NCBI GenBank assembly: GCA_025331435.1
Contig: JAIWNI010000001.1
Location: 124,001-188,000, forward strand
Direction: 5' to 3'
From: Choanephora cucurbitarum
Lineage: Eukaryota; Mucoromycota; Mucoromycetes; Mucorales; Choanephoraceae
Length of the DNA: 64,000 nt
A program made the position numbers and the translations under genes. The notes beneath the pieces were generated by a model. It did no database searches. It saw only the letters and a program-made list of their open reading frames with translations, and was not told the origin of the DNA. Below, piece after piece: positions 59,775 to 64,000 of the stretch. Position 1 is the stretch's first letter; every line of letters starts with the position of its first letter.

Positions 59775-60195
59775 CGTTTAAATTTGTCTTTGAAGAAAAG
59801 AAGCGAAGGTGCCATCAATGTTACTGGTATCTTCCATTTAGCTGACAACATGCAAAAATCTGTCCAAATCAATCTTGCTCGGCTTTTGCTGGCAAATACT
59901 TTTGAACAAGCTACGACGCTGAAAAGACTAAGGCTCACCTCTGCGATAGATACTTTGAAGACATTCAAAATATTTAGTTTGTTCCAAAAGCATTTATCAG
60001 TGGAAGTAGACTTAACCAATGAGCAGGCAGAGACAGAGGAATGCTTGCAGCACGACTTGTCAAGAAGACGTGCTTGAAAAAATTGGCAGCATACGGGCAA
60101 GAGCAAGAAATGACACAGTCATGGCTTGATTCCACAATGTGTATGCCCAATTGGTAAAAGAGCTGAAAGAAAAGTTCTAGGAATCAAAAAATAAT
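59775..60195 (+). pseudogene. Degenerate coding relic, family X copy 2
   Basis: This is the better-preserved copy of the relic at 3725-4137. One frame reads FVFEEKKRRCHQCYWYLPFS, then (after a stop) QHAKICPNQSCSAFAGKYF, then DAEKTKAHLCDRYFEDIQN. It ends LAARLVKKTCLKKLAAYGQE and MTQSWLDSTMCMPNW. The CxxC and CPNxxC pairs look like a zinc-binding module. In-frame stops occur at about one per 20-40 codons. Family unknown to me. Two diverged copies in 64 kb suggest a dispersed repeat. Confidence 0.55.
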
Positions 60196-60729
60196 GATCT
60201 CATGCAAAAACATGATTTATAGAATATCACACTACTTATTTCGTCTTCTCTCTTTTCAATCGCAAAGCAAGTAGTATCTAATTGGTTTCATATAATTTCA
60301 ATTTTCTCTTTGCTTCTTGAATGTTATTAATGTTTTGAAGTTGCTATGATGATGGTCTATGGGTTCTAACACGGTATGGTTAGCTACACGATTTGGATAA
60401 GCTTGCATTCTGCAGTAAAGAAAAATAGAGTTGCTGTTTTCTACTGTTCTGCATGCGACATCTATCTTCTGTGTAGACTATGATAGTTTTACAATCGAGA
60501 TTGGGTATAGAAGTAGCTAAACACCTATTTCTGTGAGATTTCTGAGCCTGAGTGTAGCCATTGTCTTAAGATGACAGAGCACAGTCTGTTCTGAACGACA
60601 TGATGGAATCTGTTTTTGAACTTGCCCCTTTTGTTCTTTTCTTTTACGTGTCTAAATTTTGCTTTTACCAAAAGATATACCTAGAAATACAAGTGTCTAT
60701 ACCCATCAAAGTTGATTTTATCTGTATAT
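60196..60729. other. Gene desert segment
   Basis: AT-rich, with no supported gene. A 63-codon plus frame at 60600 has no motif. Confidence 0.4.
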
Positions 60730-61840
60730 CATGCGAGACTGTAAAAAGAAAAGGCAATCAAGTTCGTCTGATGACCAAAAGAAAACGATAATACCGATAC
60801 ACTCACACAAGCGAAGACTCAGTAACGAGGAATCACGCGTAACAGCCTCTACAAAGAGGGCAAAGAAACAGCGCAACGACGATCTTTATTACCTGACTTG
60901 CTTTGGTACAGCAATGCATGACCATATCTTTGTCATGATATTAAGCAAAATAAAAATCTGCAAAAAAAAAAACTTGATGCGGATCTTTTAAAATTAAAAA
61001 AAATGATTGTCAAATAAGAAGAGACTGTCTACTGGAACCATGATTGATGCTGTATAAATTGCTAGGATGGAAGCGAGTGTGATGAGGAACTCCATGAAGA
61101 ACAATGCCGAGAAGCTAACCTATCAATCTTTGAAAGACTATGTAAATGAACATTTTGATACAATTTCTGAAACCCTCAAATATAAAAGTGCTTCCTCAGG
61201 TGAAAGGGAAACCACTTCTGTGGCTCTAAGCAGCCTAAAACTGAGGAGTAATAGAGAGCATTTTCTGTACTATTGAAGAAAGCTTTGCAAAAAAAAACAG
61301 TGCTATCTGGAGTTAGTAACGTATATCTACTATTATGCACCATGGAACTCTGAAAAGCCAACTAAATTGTATTGACTTAACAGATTGGAAGAATTCAGTA
61401 CAGCTAACTGGAGATAGAGGAGCTGATGCGGGCAGTAGAGTGAAAGGATATCCTAGATACAGTGGAGAGTAGCTTGAGGAAATGCATGACAAAAGAGGCA
61501 TCGTGTGTATTACCAATGAGCATATGACCTTTCAAACGTATATCTATTGCTTTCAAAAATCAGAGTATTCGTTTTTCACACAAGAGAAAGACAGAAGAAC
61601 AAAAAAGACATACATTCGACAGCTTCATGTGTGTCAATCAAGATTGCGTTTCTGTGAGGTGTAGTAAGGCAACAAAGCTAAGGGACGCTCTATCTTTGCT
61701 TGCCATCAATTTGTTAGGTCTTTCTTGTGTGATTTTTGGTTAGCTAGTTCTCACCTTCTCCCCTAAAAAACCAGTCAATTCGAAACTGAAGACTAAAGCA
61801 TCTTCCTTCCTGCAAGACGAGAAGATTAGCCAATTACGAT
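60730..61840 (+). pseudogene. Decayed coding stretches, possibly a TnpB/Fanzor-like relic
   Basis: Broken frames run along the plus strand: a basic Lys/Arg/Ser-rich part (60731-60990), then TYQSLKDYVNEHFDTISETL (61067-61273). From about 61553 the sequence is RKTEEQKRHTFDSFMCVNQD, C, then SKATKLRDALSLLAINLLGL, and later LTFSPK. The CVNxxC knuckle followed by RDAxxxLAIxxxGLS resembles the C-terminal zinc ribbon and RuvC-III (RDxxAAxNI) block of TnpB/Fanzor-type proteins. Stops and frame changes are frequent, so nothing here is functional. The assignment is tentative. Confidence 0.35.
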
Positions 61841-63322
61841 GCAATTAAGGAATGATTATAACCATACTCAAATTCCTAACTCTGTGACCGGTCTAATTCG
61901 TTAGCCATTTAGATTTATTCTGCTCTCCTTCTCCTTGAGCAACTTTAAAGTTCAAATTCTGATCAAAATGAACCTTTATATCTTTGGATTGTCTTTCTTT
62001 TTACCAAGAATGCTACATAAAATGAACTAATATAGCTTTATTCAACACATATATTTAACTATCATCATTAGTATTCTTTCTTACTACATTGAAGAGAATT
62101 GCCAGACCACCGTTGTAGTTGATTGCTTTTCTTTTGTAGTTTTAAAAGGATTTTTCTGATACAGAAGGTAGTTTATAGAGAGAAAACCCCCTCTCAATAA
62201 CCAGATACCAAAAAAATTAGAATCAAAACTCAAGTAAAGAAGAAAGGAACAATAACAGAATACGAACCAGAATATTAAAGATACACTCGCATAGACAAGA
62301 ATACGCAAATGAAATAGAGACTTGATTCTAATCTGTTAAAGGAGCTTCATATATGTCACTAATAATAAGTTGCTCACTTATTTGCTATTTATGAAGAGAA
62401 TCCATAAGGGTATTCACATCTCAGCTCAGCATATATAGAGTTGATGGCTTAATGAAGATACCTCTGTTAGACCGATAGACTAAAATTAAGAAAATTCAAT
62501 GCAGACGCCTTGAAATATATTATTACAAGTTCACACCTTCTTGCCATATGGGGTAAGCCTTATAAGTACATAGTTAAGTTGTAAAGTAACTAACTTGATG
62601 AAGCTATCAGTATTCAAACTGAAAGTATAAGAATTGATGGTAGTATACAAGCCAAGGTTGAAAGAAAGCAGATAGTAGACTTCTCTATCTGCTCAATCAC
62701 TATTGTTCTTTCCTCTAGACGTCTATGTATACCGCTATTTGACCAGCTTGAATTACCAAAATGAATATTCACTGTATTCAGTATTCAAGCCTTTTATGAT
62801 TGCGTGTTCTTCTTTTCGCTTGCAATAGTAGAATTGGACCATCTAGAGTGGCGCTCTGTAACTTAGCCAAACTACTTCTTGGCCTTCTTCCTTTCTATAC
62901 TAATCTTCAATTCCTTTACTATCTAATGGAATAGGATGCTTTCTATCTTAGAACCGCTTTGTTGATTACTTCAAGAATGGCAAATTAGAAGCATATGATC
63001 CAAGTAGTTAAGCAAAATACTTGAGTAGCTGATTTGCCTCACATCAGATAATCTTTCAACATACGGAACCATCATTGATACCAGCACTAAGATCTAAAAG
63101 GTCCCCCCATATTTCGACTGACTCTTAACTATAGCCAATTAAATTAATTGCACTAAAATCTCCACTCCCCCACATCTTTTTTTTTGTTTGACTCATTGTG
63201 GGACTTGTAATTTCAATAAGGTTTAAACCCGTAGGCATAAGAGTTATCAATCTATTTTTTTTTCAATTGCATTTCTATCATCTATCTTTCTTCTTCTACG
63301 TGTAAGAGTGCGTGTATAAACA
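61841..63322. promoter_or_regulatory. Gene desert ending in the ADE6 promoter
   Basis: About 1.5 kb, AT-rich, with no supported gene. A T/C-rich tract and TCTTTCTTCTTCTACGTG (about 63282-63300) lead into the ATG at 63323. Confidence 0.45.
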
Positions 63323-64000
63323 ATGTTGGTTCTTCCTGGCACTTCAGCTCTTTCATCTTTCAAGAGTGCAAGTGTTTTGAAAGCTATTCAAAAGACCGTT
63401 CCTTTAGCTACATCTATTTCCGCTTTGCATATCCATTTTATTCAAGCACGTATAGGACAAGAATCTGCCTTAGAAGACTCTTTAGAAGATGGTCGTATTC
63501 TCAAGCAGCTTTTGGCTTATGGCTATTACTCGATTGACTCTCAAGACGAGAATGCCATTGTCTCTTTCCTCAACACAAACCAACAACAGCCCAATGCTTC
63601 TATCATTTTAGTGGTGCCTCGAGCTGGCACTATCTCTCCTTGGTCCTCAAAGGCTACTAACATCGCTCATCTCTGTAACCTTTATGACAAGGTTGAGCGT
63701 ATCGAACGCGGTGTTGCTTACCGTATTGTCAAGGAAGATGGATCTCAACTTTCCGCTGAAGAATTAGCTTCTATTGTAGATCTGATCCATGATCGTATGA
63801 CTCAAAGTGTCGTTTTGGCTTTGCCTGAGTCTGAATCGGTCTTTCATCATGGTACTCCAGCTCCTCTTACCATAGTTGATCTATTGAGTGACAGCACCGA
63901 CACATCAGATGCACGCCAAAAATTAGTCGAAGCCAACCAAACACTAGGTCTAGCACTTGCTAATGATGAAATTGATTACTTGATTGATGCTTTTGTTGGA
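63323..64000 (+). CDS. ADE6: Phosphoribosylformylglycinamidine synthase (FGAM synthase), N-terminal part
   Basis: This enzyme performs step four of purine synthesis: FGAR plus glutamine plus ATP gives FGAM. The 226 codons visible are intron-free and run off the right edge. The start is [20 protein letters not shown]. The N-terminal domain holds [20 protein letters not shown]. The conserved [20 protein letters not shown] and [17 protein letters not shown] identify the enzyme, and [15 protein letters not shown] opens the linker to the catalytic domains. Its PRPP-derived substrate depends on the PRS product encoded at 25.4 kb. The synthase and glutaminase active sites lie outside the window. Confidence 0.96.
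   Translation, partial: MLVLPGTSALSSFKSASVLKAIQKTVPLATSISALHIHFIQARIGQESALEDSLEDGRILKQLLAYGYYSIDSQDENAIVSFLNTNQQQPNASIILVVPRAGTISPWSSKATNIAHLCNLYDKVERIERGVAYRIVKEDGSQLSAEELASIVDLIHDRMTQSVVLALPESESVFHHGTPAPLTIVDLLSDSTDTSDARQKLVEANQTLGLALANDEIDYLIDAFVG

Overview
The window looks like nuclear DNA of a filamentous fungus, most likely Mucoromycota (Mucorales). It is AT-rich, with short genes on both strands and many short introns (about 36-85 nt, GTAAGT-type donors). The proteins are clearly fungal: an ERT1-type zinc-cluster regulator, a Fungal_trans regulator, recyclin-1 and Yhm2. The intergenic DNA carries many Tc1/mariner-type relics and small inverted-repeat elements. The order assignment is inference from overall character, not from a marker gene.

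Layout. 1-568 (-) is the start of ketol-acid reductoisomerase (ILV5). 1538-3361 (-) is an ERT1-like Zn2Cys6/PAS regulator. 3.7-5.8 kb holds transposon and repeat relics plus a possible small gene. 6137-9454 (+) is a CSC1/TMEM63-type channel. 9585-11549 (-) is a Fungal_trans protein without a zinc cluster. 12064-13110 (-) is PER1/PGAP3. 14119-15367 (+) is SNF5. 15459-15715 (-) is a small complex I subunit. 17036-17338 (+) is a small secreted-protein candidate. 18315-19503 (+) is the type I arginine methyltransferase HMT1. 19844-20941 (-) is BCP1. 22209-24321 (-) is TFIIH Tfb2 with an apparent frameshift. 25431-26529 (+) is PRPP synthetase. 27930-30070 (-) is an OPT transporter. 30.1-35.2 kb is a gene desert with MITEs. 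35177-36243 (-) is a sirtuin. 37735-39160 (+) is a membrane-anchored PAM2/CCCH protein. 39566-42775 (-) is a kinesin-7 with a C-terminal membrane segment. 43124-45750 (-) is PDAT/Lro1. 46-49.2 kb is a second desert with a Tc1 relic and a 173-bp MITE. 49221-52556 (+) is recyclin-1. 52819-53965 (-) is the Yhm2 carrier. 54757-55935 (-) is a heptad-repeat coiled-coil protein. 56765-58410 (-) is a predicted myristoylated LRR protein. 58725-59535 (-) is mitochondrial ribosomal protein bL9m. 59.5-63.3 kb is a third desert with relics. 63323-64000 (+) is the start of FGAM synthase (ADE6).

Functionally this is a mixed housekeeping neighbourhood rather than a cluster. It covers purine supply (PRS, ADE6), mitochondrial functions (ILV5, YHM2, bL9m, a complex I subunit), chromatin and transcription (SNF5, HMT1, TFB2, a sirtuin, two regulators), lipid and membrane biology (LRO1, PER1, RCY1, OPT, CSC1) and motor transport. 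No CRISPR array, rRNA or tRNA gene was recognised. The most notable observations are the TM+PAM2+CCCH protein, the C-terminally anchored kinesin with 6-nt and 4-nt micro-exons, two GCAAGT-donor introns, the Tfb2 frameshift, and at least three MITE families beside degenerate transposases.
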